Source: Chanos chanos (lineage: Eukaryota > Chordata > Actinopteri > Gonorynchiformes > Chanidae). Taken from it: DNA of 64,000 nt. The notes beneath the pieces are model-generated. The model did no database searches and was not told the origin of the DNA. It saw only the letters and a list, made by a program, of their open reading frames with translations. The translations under genes and the position numbers were made by a program. The stretch covers positions 52,077,136-52,141,135 of the forward strand of contig NC_044496.1 of the NCBI RefSeq assembly GCF_902362185.1. The letters run 5' to 3'. Shown in pieces: positions 12,961 to 24,115 of the stretch; within the stretch, counting starts at the first letter, position 1, and each line of letters begins with the position of its first letter.

Positions 12961-13420
12961 ATAACTTGGTGATACTTGGTTTGATCAGCATAAAATCGTG
13001 CATGACCACTATTGGGCCACTCTTGATTACACCAATGTGGCAATTATGAGTCATAGTAGTAGTGCCACCTACACCGAAATAGTTATATTGCACTTTGAGG
13101 TAGGGTTTGTATGGGTTTGCCATTTGAATTTATCTGGGTTTACCATTTACCAGAGTGTTTATTCGATTTGCCTCAAATGTAATCACCAAAGCCTACAAAT
13201 TAAGGTGCAAAAAGCTGAACAGGGCCAGTTGATGTGTTATCCAGGGTTGCCGTGGCGATGAATGATGCCAAGCCAAACAGGAAGTGGGAATAACTCTGCT
13301 GCTTTGCATGATGGGCCTGAAACTTATCTACACTTTACCCCAAAACCATATCCATATTCATATCCAGCCCCTCTTCTGATCCATTTTGTGGTCTGCCCCA
13401 GTTACCCCTTGCAACGTAGC

Positions 13421-13455
13421 ACAAGGGCCCTACCATCACCGCTTGTGGCTATATT
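13421..13455 (+). repeat. Repeat-end motif shared with 24.1 and 26.8 kb
   Basis: The text AAGGGCCCTACCATCACCGCTTGTGGCTATAT closely matches GAGGGCCCACCATCGCCGCTTGCGGCTATAT at about 24083-24113 and a third version at about 26807-26830. It marks the conserved end of a dispersed family, which I recognise as common in fish but cannot name. Confidence 0.55.
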
Positions 13456-13820
13456 TCTTCTTCTGGCTAGGGTGTCTATGGCAGCCCCTAAAACCATGTG
13501 GTAAAAAGTTGTGAAATTCGGCATGCTGATTGTGGACAGTCCCCTGATTCTTCTCACTAAGTTTCTTGTCTGTGTCTCGAGCACTCTAGCTCCATCAATA
13601 GGACAAAGTTGGAGGTTCATGTATGAATGCAACTTTTGAACCGTATGCCCGATTTTCAAAAATGGGATACCATAGGATGCCTTGGATCAACACACCACAT
13701 GACGTCAATATCCACCATATTGGATCTTATGAAAAAGTTTAAAAAATTTTCACAGGCCACAAATTCTGTCCAATCTACCCTAAACTTGGCACAGATGATC
13801 TTCAGAACAAGTCACATAAG

Positions 13821-15134
13821 AGGAGTGTAACAATTCATCGTAGCACGATACATCGCGGTGCAAAAATGTGATGGTACGCATCATATAAATTCATCAGTGG
13901 TAGTAAATAAATACATAAAATCAAAGTAGTCACCTCTATCATTATTTGTGTTACCAGTGCACAAAGTCAAATGTTACGCTTCTGGCATTCTGATCGAGGC
14001 CTCATGTTTTCCATGTTTCAATCATAGACAGAAGAAAGAGGTTTCAGTAACAGACTAGCAGCATCAGCGTGAAATGTAATGAGTGTGGCTGGAGCTGAGA
14101 CTGAAATCAAGGATCCGTCTTTAAATCAGAAGTGTGGCAACATTTTGGTTTTCTGATTACTCAACAGGAGAATGGCGACAAATTAACTGACAAAACGAAG
14201 ATGGTATATACACACTGTAGAAAATCAGCTACATGACTAGTAATACCACAAATATGATGCAGCATCTACAACGCCACCACAGTGACAAAATTTGGTCAGG
14301 GGATGTGAGAAAGAAACTGCTTAAAGGCCAAATTTCTCTTGAAAAAAGTTTTGCATCCCTGTTGCCTCACAAGTCCAAGAGCACAAGATATCATTAGATC
14401 CATAGGAGAATTTATCACTAAAGACTTGAGACCATTCTCTGTAGTCAACAACGAAGGATTTCGCCTGCTACTTTCCCAAATACAACATCCCGTCACGCTC
14501 GCACTTTAGTCAGTCTGCTATACCAGCCTTACACAACAAAGCAAAAACCAAAGTGGCAGAGATTATGAAAAGTGCAGAGGGGGGTTGGGTGATGACAATA
14601 GATGGGTGGGTGTCCAGGGCTGTTCAGAGCTAGGCTATATTATAATAATGGCGCATGTTATCAATAGTGAGTGGGTACTGAAAAGTTTTGTGCTCCAGAC
14701 TCGTCCGCTTTTTGAGACACATACAGGAACAAACACAGCTGAAGTTTTAAAATCAGCAGTATCAGTAGTGTTTGTGACAGTATCATTAACTTGTGTCTAA
14801 ATTTGAATGTTGTGTGCTGTGGTGCAATTTTCATGATTTCGTATTAATGTAATACAGACAGACTCATTCAATTTAAAATTATTTTATGCTTGAAGACTAT
14901 TTATTTTTGCCTTGCTTTCAAAGAATTCCTCCCGGGTTAAGCTGTCATCACTTTTGGTTTAATGGTACAAAAAGACAACAATAATTCAGCATTGTTAATG
15001 CATCAAAAATAAATCCGTTGTTCTCATTCCAGTGTCCATTGATTTTCTTAAAAATATTGTGGAAAAAATCGAACCATAAACAAAGTATTGTGAATCGAAT
15101 CGAACAGTGAGCTGAGTATATCATTACATCCCTG
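13821..15134 (+). mobile_element. hAT transposon, internally deleted, with a BED-type transposase remnant
   Basis: The ends AGGAGTGTAACAATTCA and (minus strand) CAGGGATGTAATGATAT are imperfect inverted repeats. Inside, text near 14160-14290 gives a BED zinc finger (TSNTTNMMQHLQRHHSD). It is followed by RAQDITRSIGEFITKDLRPF, SVVNNEGFRLLL and, across frame changes, HNKAKTKVAEIMKSAE and SEWVLKSFVLQTRPLFETH. This is the N-terminal half of a fish hAT transposase. The C-terminal half is missing, and stops and frame shifts make it inactive. I see no clean 8-bp target duplication. It sits within the old repeat tract of 12.4-16.5 kb. Confidence 0.75.
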
Positions 15135-15178
15135 CCTCATAAACATTATTTGTAAGCCTTTCGATTTGCGAAAGTGTT

Positions 15179-15581
15179 TACCCATTACAGCCAATCAAAA
15201 TCAACGGTGAGTCTGCCGAACAGGAACTGAGGTAGTATCTCAACAAATCTTTGACGTGTTTGACACAAAAGGTATATGGACTCGGGACCCCTTCCTGAGG
15301 TTATGCAAAAAAAAATTGTGTCATTTGACCATTGTGGGGTGCTGCAATAAGCAAAAAATGCAGTTTTCCCATTAACTTTTGATGTGTTTGCCTTAAAAAA
15401 GTTATTCTTGTGTGTGGTTGTATATTGGGAGATCCTGAGACAGAGGCAAAAGCATTCGTCCATTACATTCAATTGAAAATGGCAGCAAAGCCACCAAACA
15501 GGAAGTGAGGTTATAACTCTACAATGGTTTGACGCATCAAAACCAAACTGAGCACATGGACTCGGGACCCCTTTCTGAGGC
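15179..15581. repeat. Two diverged copies of a roughly 120-bp unit
   Basis: The units at about 15179-15300 and 15459-15581 share CCATTACA, then CAATYRAAA, then AACAGGAAGTGAGGT-like text, and end in ATGGACTCGGGACCCCTTYCTGAGG. They stand 280 bases apart in the same orientation. This repeats the layout of the pair at 12.4-12.96 kb and suggests the whole tract was once a longer tandem-like repeat. Confidence 0.6.
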
Positions 15582-15739
15582 GACAATGCCCTGCTGGACT
15601 GCTTAGCCCCCTCATCGCTGCTTCCAGTGTGGGAAAAATATCTCTTTGCTTTATAGCTGTAACTTGTAGAAAGTAAAAGTGCCTCATGACAATTGTCAAT
15701 AATATGATAGGGATCTGTGCTTGCTTATTTACTATATGC

Positions 15740-16148
15740 TGTAAGAATGTATCTGTATGTTAAAGCAATTACTATATTCTACAAGAATGCGTTTGTGTGT
15801 TAGAGCAGAGAGCATGTATCATGTAGAAGACAAGGCCTGAGTAAAAGTGTTTAGTCTGTACCACTCAGGGAATGGTAAACTGGGTGTCTGTACCACTTGG
15901 GGAGCAAACATCAATTATCCTGTGCTCTCTGAAAGGTCATCTTGGAATCTCCACATATGCCCTAAGACGCCTGTCTTAACATATAAAAAACTTTGCATTG
16001 CTTAGCCTCAGTGAGAACTGTGCTTCAGCTCTGAGGTGTGCTTCTCCAGTGCACGTACAATAAGGAAGAAATGATTCATCACAACTGAAGTTTGTAGTCT
16101 CTGAGACTTAGCAACTCTGCACACAGAAGACTTCAAATTTCCCTTACA
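15740..16148 (+). mobile_element. Candidate short solo LTR
   Basis: The block starts TGTAAGAATG and ends CCCTTACA, giving short inverted TGTAAG...CTTACA ends. It holds a TATA-like CATATAAAAAAC near 15979, a CAATAAGG polyadenylation-like signal near 16060, and a T- and G-containing stretch after it. The layout is that of an LTR of about 410 bases. There is no convincing target duplication and no internal region, so this is a tentative fossil LTR. Confidence 0.4.
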
Positions 16149-16189
16149 CCTGCTATATTTATTCCTCTTCCTCTTTTTGGGTTAACACT

Positions 16190-16900
16190 TGGCCATTTTT
16201 GAGGTGGTTCCCATTGGCGAAAACTCATGAAGTTTGGTACACACACAGTGCTTGTGACAGTTACTCAGAGATGAAGGCTTGGCCCCGAGTGTGGCCCGGG
16301 GACTCCATAGTGCCCCCATATGGCATCAAGTCTTGTGTCCAGCATGTAGTTTCACCTACACACACCAAATTTTGTAGGCATGTGGGTTTCCCCAAGACGA
16401 ACAAATTTGCAGTTACATTGTATTAGCCATTCCCAACAGGAAGTGAGTTATTCTGGATTTTGTGTGTGTTGACACGCATTACATTTTGACATACTCCTCC
16501 TAGTCAGTTCAGTGGATTCATGTCAGATTTGCTATGTATGCTGTCAAGATATGGCAGATTTTAAGTTGCCGAGGGATTTTTGACATCTTGCAAGGTGTTG
16601 AAATGGTGAAATGATGAATTTATGTTTGTTTAAGTGTTTTAAGCACGTTAGCCGTGTTGCTAATTTACCCATGTCGGTAGACATTTTGCATGCTTAGTAA
16701 AAAATGAACTCTTTTAGTTGTTGTGTTAATTTGGTGATTACATCAGGGATAAGGGCAGATGAGCTGTCCCGGGATGAAAATTTTGGAGGAGTCGTAGGCG
16801 AACTCAGCTTCGAGTTGTGGTGTTGCCAAGTCACCAGTGTCGGAAGGCATTTCGCATGCTTACTAAGAAACAAGCTCCAAGTTGCCTTTTAAGAGAAGCA
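16190..16900. repeat. Continuation of an old fish repeat tract
   Basis: Phrases such as TTTGGTACACACACAGTG and CAACAGGAAGTGAGTTAT are of the same style as the units at 12.4-15.6 kb. A roughly 50-base piece at about 16718-16770 (GTTGTGTTAATTTGGTGAT, then GCAGATGAGCTGT) recurs at about 18265-18310. No gene is supported. Confidence 0.4.
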
Positions 16901-16903
16901 TAC

Positions 16904-17569
16904 TGTTACGTCCTTGGACGTATTTTTTTTACCGCTTGGGTGTTCCCTCTGTCTCTATCTCTCCCTCTTGCTCCCTGCCCCATTTTTCTTTTCAGGTTTG
17001 CTGGCGGGTCACGATTGGCTGGGGAACATCCGAGGGAAGTTTAAAAGACGACGGCTGCACAGGACACATCTGGGCGCGGAACTTCGTGCTGAACTCCTGC
17101 TGCCGCGTCTCTAAGTTTTGAAATTCTTGTGACAATGATGTGGACTCGTGAGTCCACATCCAGTGAAATGTGTAAATAGGTGTAAATAGTGCATTTTTCA
17201 TGTTGGTTTCTTTTGTGTTTGCTTTTTTATAGTCAGCACACGTAGGGGGTGGGTACCATTCCGTTTAAACGTATTTTCTCCTGTTTATGTTAGTTAGGGA
17301 GGAAAGTTGAGTTTGTCTTTATTTTGGTATTCTTTTGTAGGTTATTCCCTTTTTCCTATTAGTTAGATGTGTTTTGTTTATTGTTTTGGCCTGGCTCACC
17401 CCCGAAGTCTTTTGTGCTTGTAAATAGTTATATATATAGTAATAAAGCAAAAGCTGACTATTTTATATCGGTTTCGGTATTGGTGTTTTTTCGGGTTCAC
17501 TCGGGTGGCAGGAGAAGGGGGTTTCTCCCACTCATTTATGTTCACCCCACCCTAGACGGGGTAGTAACA
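16904..17569 (+). mobile_element. Solo LTR of a Ty3/Gypsy-type retrotransposon
   Basis: The element starts TGTTACGTCC and ends GGGGTAGTAACA, so its ends are the inverted TGTTAC/GTAACA typical of LTRs. It is flanked on both sides by a perfect 5-bp duplication, CATAC at 16899-16903 and 17570-17574. It contains a TATATATAG box near 17430 and an AATAAAGC signal near 17440. Length and ends resemble Gypsy LTRs of fish. No internal body remains, consistent with recombination between two LTRs. As fossils go it looks fairly recent, because the target duplication is intact. Confidence 0.85.
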
Positions 17570-17633
17570 CATACATTGTATATTGTTAAGTCGGAGAAAT
17601 AATATGTTCCCTTAAGATAATCATGATAAACAC

Positions 17634-18256
17634 TGTAACAATTATGCAATCATTTTTATAGGGGTGAATCAGTGTAAGCATTTGCATCGAAAGTTGTAAC
17701 TATACAGTCCTTTGTATTACGAGAAATATCAAGTTCTTTGTGTTCAAAAAGAAGAGGTCTGTGACGCCCTTAAGGGGCTGCATGTGAGATAAGGAGGTGA
17801 CCTCTGCCGGTGCGTTGTGGTCATCAACAAAGCATGCAGATGGTGAAACATTCAAGGTTACATGTTATGTCTTATTCCACCATTGAGAGGGGCAGTAAAT
17901 ATTGGTGACAGCTTATGCTTGTTGTAAAGGGAAAATATGAAATAATGACGTATTGCAGAGTGGATGGGGAATCTGCGAGGCTGGGCCGGCAGGGGCACCC
18001 AACCGAAAAGAGAGGCAATGCACATCCTTTTTGGGGGAATTGATAAGAATATGTATAAGAATCGGCGCTTTGTTAGTATTGCTTCAGTCATTCCCCGGGA
18101 CCTGACTCGGTTTACTGTATGCTCTTTGAACTGAACAATAAACTTATACTGCATCAGACTAAACATTGGACTTCTATTGTTTTTTCTCAGGACAGGTACC
18201 AGTGTTTTGTTGGGACTCAGTCACAGCTGGCCCTGACTTTGTAGTCTCTTCCTCGG
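17634..18256 (+). mobile_element. Second, diverged copy of the 8.6-kb LTR
   Basis: It starts AAACACTGTAACA like the copy at 8603. It shares CATTCAAGGTTACATG, CCCGGGACCTGACTCGGTTT near 18095, CAATAAACTTATACTGCA near 18136 and GGGACTCAGTCACAGCTGGCC near 18212. The middle has diverged and length differs by about 250 bases. No internal retroviral body lies beside it, so it is probably a solo LTR fossil, older than the Gypsy LTR next to it. Confidence 0.6.
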
Positions 18257-19235
18257 TTAATTGTGGTGTTGTGTTAATTTCGTGATTGGGATGAAGGTTG
18301 ACGAACTGTTGAAATATTGGTCATGGTGCAGGGAAATTCCTCAAGTCGTGGAATTAGCTCTGCCAGTGCATTTCACTATACATTTAAGCCTATGCATTTA
18401 CGCCTGCGTGCGTACAAAGGAAATGTTACGGTTAATCTATAAAAGCCCATCTGTTCATGGTACTACTTTTGGCAGATGTCATAATCCACAACACTCGTCG
18501 GTTTAACATAGTTCTATACGAAACACTGCTGTCTCAAATGCACACGATATGATACCGATTGTACATACTAAATATAATTCAGTGTTTCCCTTATATGCCT
18601 TCAACATATCTGATCTGTCATCCATCAAAATGCTTAGTAGTCTATGACATGTCGCCAAGTTTATTTGTGTGACAGTCCTAAACAAAACACTTCGACATCC
18701 CCGTTTCATTTGGTGCAGCATCCAATGAACTTCCCAATATTACGTTCGCACCCCATCACTTCAACAAACACTAGCCTACACTAGCGGATTCTTTTTAAAG
18801 TGACAGTGCACCATTGATCAGAGCACATCATTGTACAGATCAGTAGTTTTCTTTTCAACTGAACATAGAAAAACACTTATAGTGCACAGTAGGCCTAGAC
18901 ACATTAACTGAGGATGATGTTAAATGTCACTTATGTGTATGTATTAGCCTATTTATTATTTCTGTTAAGTAAAGAAATTTAGTAGGCTGATATATTAAAT
19001 TTAATATGAATACAAACTATAGGATTCTAAACTATTTTTAATGTTGCAAGTATTTTAATGATGATAATAATTTTCAAAAAAGCACTGAGGGTCCAGCATT
19101 GTTGGCTCATGGCCATGTGCAAAACAGAACCACTGTTGAATGAAATCCTAGGGGAGACACTGCAATCGATGGGCTAGCCTTGACATAATCAACTAGTAAC
19201 AAGTCTAAATACATCTCAACAACTCATCTATGTTT
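18257..19235. other. Intergenic stretch, nothing recognised
   Basis: The first 100 bases repeat part of 16.72-16.82 kb. The rest is AT-rich with no supported gene. Confidence 0.4.
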
Positions 19236-19239
19236 CAGG

Positions 19240-19458
19240 TGTCTTGTAAATCTCCGAAGACCCAAATTGCCTGGTGTCTCCCAAGGTCTGACCACTGGTG
19301 GGAAGAATTTGCCTGCAATTACACTGATGCAGAATGGGTGCAAAACTTCCATCTTTCCAAACCGACTTTCAATTACATCTGTCGGTCAGTATTTCATATG
19401 ATAAGAAGGGAAGACACCACATTTAGAACATGTGTCGCGGTTAAAAAAAGAGTGTTAG
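19240..19458 (+). pseudogene. PIF/Harbinger transposase exon fragment
   Basis: The open frame after a TATGTTTCAG acceptor reads RSDHWWEEF, then TDAEWVQNFHLSKPTFNYIC, then TTFRTCVAVKKRVLAG. This matches the N-terminal part of vertebrate Harbinger-type nucleases (HARBI1-like), where a WW/EW-NF-TF-YLC pattern and a VPLEKRVA-type segment precede the catalytic region. The similarity stops abruptly at about 19458 where LINE-tail sequence begins. The catalytic aspartates are absent, so it cannot work. Host HARBI1 is less likely because the sequence stands alone within repeats. Confidence 0.65.
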
Positions 19459-19462
19459 CTGG

Positions 19463-19553
19463 CCCCGAGCCCAAGAATTTCATTACCGATAGTGATGTCC
19501 ACACTTGTCTAGTAAATGACAATAAAACTTGAGACTTGAAACTTGAAACTAAT
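19463..19553 (+). repeat. LINE-type 3' tail
   Basis: The text CAAGAATTTCATTACC followed by GACAATAAAACTTGAGACTTGAAACTTGAAACT resembles common fish non-LTR retrotransposon ends, with AATAAA and a short repeated ACTTGA unit. It truncates the Harbinger fragment to its left. Confidence 0.5.
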
Positions 19554-19559
19554 GTTGAC

Positions 19560-20348
19560 TAGCCCCTCACTAGCTCTGTGGACGATGACCCTTGATCTGT
19601 TTTGGGACAGTGTCGAGTTAGATATTTACTACTTTCTATGCCTATCAAATACAATGATTTAGAGGGCACATTCTCCCATATCATGCTTATTTTTTTACTC
19701 TAACATGTAATGGATTGGACACATATAATTCATATTTCAGTCACAAGCGGGCGATAGCGGATTGTTATATATTTGCGTAGGCTAGTCGTTGCACCCTCAT
19801 TGCAGTAAGAACTGCAAGAGTTTCTAGCTACCTTGACATGGAGTTGAGGTGACCACATCATGCTCCACTGTGTCCCAGTCAATGGTACTGTCAAAAGCAT
19901 CTGTGAGACAGGTACGCATTTTTAATAGTATATTGATGTAAATACTGTCTGCATTGTTTTGATGTCGCTTTTAAATTTGACTGAAACAATCTAGTTGCAA
20001 CAACCCGGAAAGTTGAATCAGTTCATCTGGACACAAAATTGAGTGGGAGAAACGTGTCATCACCCATCTAAATGACTTAGTCAGTCTCAGCTACCGTGTA
20101 AACAGCACAGTTGCATAGATCGAAACCACCGGCAATCGGCTTCATATGCAAATTGCCGTGAACATTAATTACAATGGCCATGTTTATTTTCCGCAGATTG
20201 GAGAATAGCTGCAATCATGGCATTTTAAGATAGTGAAACGCAACATTATGCAATTGTGCTGTTCATAAGGTGGGGATACTTGGAGTCAGTCTAGTTGGTC
20301 CTGTCTCCCTGGATACTTTGGAGCTGATGACCCAGATCATTTGATCTG
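19560..20348. other. Intergenic stretch, nothing recognised
   Basis: No supported gene, and no LTR that would pair with the Gypsy body to the right. Confidence 0.4.
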
Positions 20349-22985
20349 TTGCAGGTTCAATCAGTTCCCAGAAAAAAGAACTTGTTTAGACTCTCAAGTG
20401 CTAACATCTACCAGGTCGCAAGGGGCACTGCGGTGGACAGCCGGAACATAGTTGAGTTGAGCCCGAGAGATGAGGAAAGCATTACCACTGGGGGCAACAG
20501 AGAGAATGGTTCCCCTCAAGGACCTCCTCCATTTCCAGCGCAGAGAATTTAAGGTACACGGGGGACAATTCAGAGACCAGAGTTCCGACCTCAGCTATAA
20601 CTGCATCAGTAAACAAATTGATGAGGGAGTAAAAGAGGGCTTTGCAGAGACAGATGTAGTTAGGGGCGTGTTGAGGATTATTAAACCAGGCACCTTTAAG
20701 GATATGTTAGCAAATAAAGATGAGATAACTGTTCCTGAACTCAAGGGCTTCCTCAGGTCACACCTTGGGGAGAAGGCAAGTACCGAGATATTTCAGGAGT
20801 TGATGTGTGCGAGGCAATTCGAACAGGAGTCACCCCAGCAGTTCCTGTATCGCATGATTGGACTCAAACAGAAACTTCTTCTCCAGGAGGTTTTTCACCA
20901 CACTATCTACCAGGGCCTTGGGCTGAAACTCAGCCTTGGGCTGAGACCCCTCATCTTGAACAACCAAGTCACCGAGGAGGAAATCTTTGGCCAAGTAGTG
21001 AAAATGATAAGTGATGAGAATGAGCACCAGCGCAGACTTGGTCAGGTCCCCCATCAAAAGACAACACATGCACATAGTGCTAAGGTGGAAACAGGAGATT
21101 GGCAGAGTAGTGACAGGCCAAGAGACACAGCTGCAGGCAATAAGAACCTCCAGACCATACAGCAGCTTAGTGCCCAGGTGGAGACCCTGACACACATGGT
21201 GGCCACTTTGACCAACAGGTAGCAAATGCCCAGGTGGTCCACTCACTGACATTGCCAGCCCAAATACCACACCGCCCCCTGTCACGCCTCTCCTCTCAGT
21301 CACCCCCCAACGAGCTTCCCCAAGCCCCACTGAGACAAGTCTCCACCCAAGCAATGGGAAAGACAGCTCGTTGTCAAAAGTGCACAGAACAGAACCCGCA
21401 GGAGTGTAACCACTGCTTTGCGTGTGGAGAGGCAGGACATCAGGCAGTGGGATGTTTGAAGCAGATCAAGTTCCAGGGAAACAGGAACCGGTCTCTGCCG
21501 AGGGACAGTCAGAGGCCGGTGCACAGTCCCAGTCCCAGCCAGTAAGTCCCATTCCTGAGCAGCTGCCAAAACGACCCAAACACAGCACACAACAGTCACC
21601 CACACTTACCTGTCAGAGTACCACAAGATACCAAGCACCCTTAGTCGGAAAGAAAAGCCAGCTTAAATTTTTGATAAGTGGGTACCCTGTAACAGTTCTA
21701 TTTGACACTGGCTCACAAGTGAGCATAATTGACCGAGAATGGGCCGACACTCACATTTCCAACTATGCAGTGAGACCCCTACAGGAGCTTCTTGAGGAAA
21801 ACCTCAATGTTTATGCAGTAAATGGCCAAGCCATCCCCTACGATGGATAGGTTGAGCTCACTGTCAGCCTGGCAGGGAATGATGACCCCAATCTCATTAT
21901 ACAGGCCCCCTTCCTGGTCAGCCAGCTGTCACTACCCCAGCCTTTAGTAGAAGCCAATGTACTGAAAAAGATTATCAGGAGACAAGAATCCTCTGGTGAT
22001 GCCATTACCACAGTTATTAGCCTTCTGCGCAGCACCTTTGGAATAGAAGAAGAACAAGTGGTGGCCATGGTTAATTCCATCCAGGTCCCACAGCGGACAT
22101 ACTGTGACCCGGTCACAGTAAGAGTGGGTAAGAATAATGTTATCATTCCAGCTGGAAGAACAGTACATGTGTGGTGCCAGGTACCTTCAAACTTTGACAT
22201 GTCTGATTCCCTTGTGCTGTATGAACCCACAGAAGAGAACATGTTTTAGGACAGCTGAGTGTAGGAGAAGGCCTCCTGAATATCAATAACACTCGACACT
22301 TATGTTAAGGTGCCCGTCTCCAACCACTCAAAGTGTGAGATCTCCCTACCAAAGAGAACCCCCCTTGGGACAGTCCAACATATCACCAAGGTCCTTGAGA
22401 CAGATGCGCTGGGGTCACGACAGGCTGATCCCGCACCAACAAAAGGGTCAATAGCTGGGGTTAACAGCATCACCTCTCCCAGTGGTCACCTCACTGAGCC
22501 CTGGCTACTGCCTGTTGATATCAGCCACCTGAGTCCTGAACAACAGCGAGTAGTGGAGGAAGTACTTTACGAGGAGTCGGGGGTGCTTGCTCGTCACAGT
22601 GGTGACATCAGTTGTATTCCCTCTCTGCAGATAGAGATCAGGCTTAAGGATGACACTCCAGTGCAAAAGGCATATGCATCTAACCCAAAACCACTTTACA
22701 GGGAGGTTAAAGAGCACATTCAGGAGCTGTTGTGGATCATTAAGTCCCAGTCACCCCGTGGGGGCTGTATGAGTGGGTCAGAATCCCATTTGGACTATCC
22801 AACGCACCAGCAGCATTCCAGAGGAGCATGGAGGAGATGCTCAACAGGCTTAGAGATGAATACTGTATCCCCTACCTGGATGATGTACGTTGTTTTTCCA
22901 AGTCCTTTGATGAGCATGTACAAGTGTTGCACAGAGTCCTTCAAGACCTTGGGACCCGTAACAAATGCTGCATCCATCAGGTAAA
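20349..22985 (+). mobile_element. Degraded Ty3/Gypsy retrotransposon body
   Basis: Three parts are recognisable in order. A gag-like capsid region occupies about 20470-21220. A zinc knuckle of the CX2CX4HX4C form (CFACGEAGHQAVGC) lies near 21413. An aspartic protease with a DTGS box lies near 21702, and parts of a reverse transcriptase, including a YLDD-type box, lie near 22640-22960. Ribonuclease H, integrase and LTRs were not found, so the copy is incomplete as well as broken, with several breaks. It is an old fossil and expresses nothing intact. The LTR at 16904 may belong to the same superfamily but nothing links the two. Confidence 0.75.
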
Positions 22986-23910
22986 GGAGCATAAGTTGTT
23001 CAACACTGTCATCCCCGTGTCCATTTCTGGGAACATAAATCAGCTGTTTACTGTGTCATGCCTGCTTGTGAACTACCAGAATGGGCCACTTGTCAAGGCA
23101 TGGAGCCACTCAGTCTAAACAATCTTATTCTTGTCTATGTGCCATTTTTTTTATGTGCTATTTGAAGTTGCACATTCAAATATTGTAAATATGTATTATG
23201 GTTTGTACTTTTTTCTTCTTTTTTTGAGCGAATACAAAGTGTTTTGATACCAGTATATTCTAGTTTTGGATGACCAGCCCCATGTGGTAGCGAATACAGA
23301 GGTGCGTTCAAATTCGGCAAATTGAGGCGAACGTGCCAGGCGAGCAGGTTTTCTTTTAACTTCTATATTTGAGCGTTTTTTAGGTCAGTTTACTCCGACG
23401 ACATTAATCCTCAAGGTTACTAATAACAACCAAGGTATCATTTCAAAACTGAAACACTTTTAGCTGTATGAGATGTATACAAGTTAGCTAAGGACCACAG
23501 AGAGCAATACAGTCGTTAACTAACGCTAAGGATTGATAAGGACAGCATACAAAAAGAGGCTTTCAGAAAAAGTATCAACGTAACTGACAGTTAGGCAATT
23601 TGACCACCTTAATTATTGTAAGATTAAAGAAAATCGAACACTTACGTACATTCTCTGGTGAAACTCCCACCGTACGCTGTACCCTCTCGACACTACATTT
23701 CAGACACTGCTCTACCGGAGCTTTACAAGAAGGCATTGTTATTTTGTAAAATAAAAAACAAATAAATAAGGAACGCCTTCGCCGCGAGCAATTTTTTCTT
23801 AATGCATTTGCAATTCAGTTGTCAAGCGCATATTTGATTTTAATAACTTTGAAATGTAGTTTGGTATCGACAGATACTCAATATTAAATTACTCGGATCA
23901 GGGGCAAAAA
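22986..23910. other. Intergenic stretch, nothing recognised
   Basis: AT-rich, with no supported gene or terminal repeats. Confidence 0.4.
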
Positions 23911-24115
23911 ACTTTTTTGTAGTTGTATTTAGAATCATGACACTGATGTCTATTGTCTAAGGACACATATGAACATTAAATTAACAGTAAAATTTGTGTA
24001 ATCCATGTAACCTGGCACACACGTCAGATGTGAGTGCATTGCTGGATGACGAAATGTCACGGGTCGCGAACTGCCAGAGGTGCGAGGGCCCACCATCGCC
24101 GCTTGCGGCTATATT
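23911..24115 (+). repeat. Dispersed repeat, copy 1
   Basis: It runs from TTTTTTGTAGTTGTATTTAG to CCGCTTGCGGCTATATT. It includes GACACTGATGTCTAT, a TGTAACCTGGCACACA phrase and GGATGACGAAATGTCACG. A second copy lies at 26101-26835 with a foreign block inserted between the GGCACACCA phrase and GTGAGTGCATTG. The family is unnamed by me. Confidence 0.65.

Noticed and set aside
20830-21354. Minus-strand 174-residue open frame
   Set aside because: It is a shadow of the gag-like region on the + strand.
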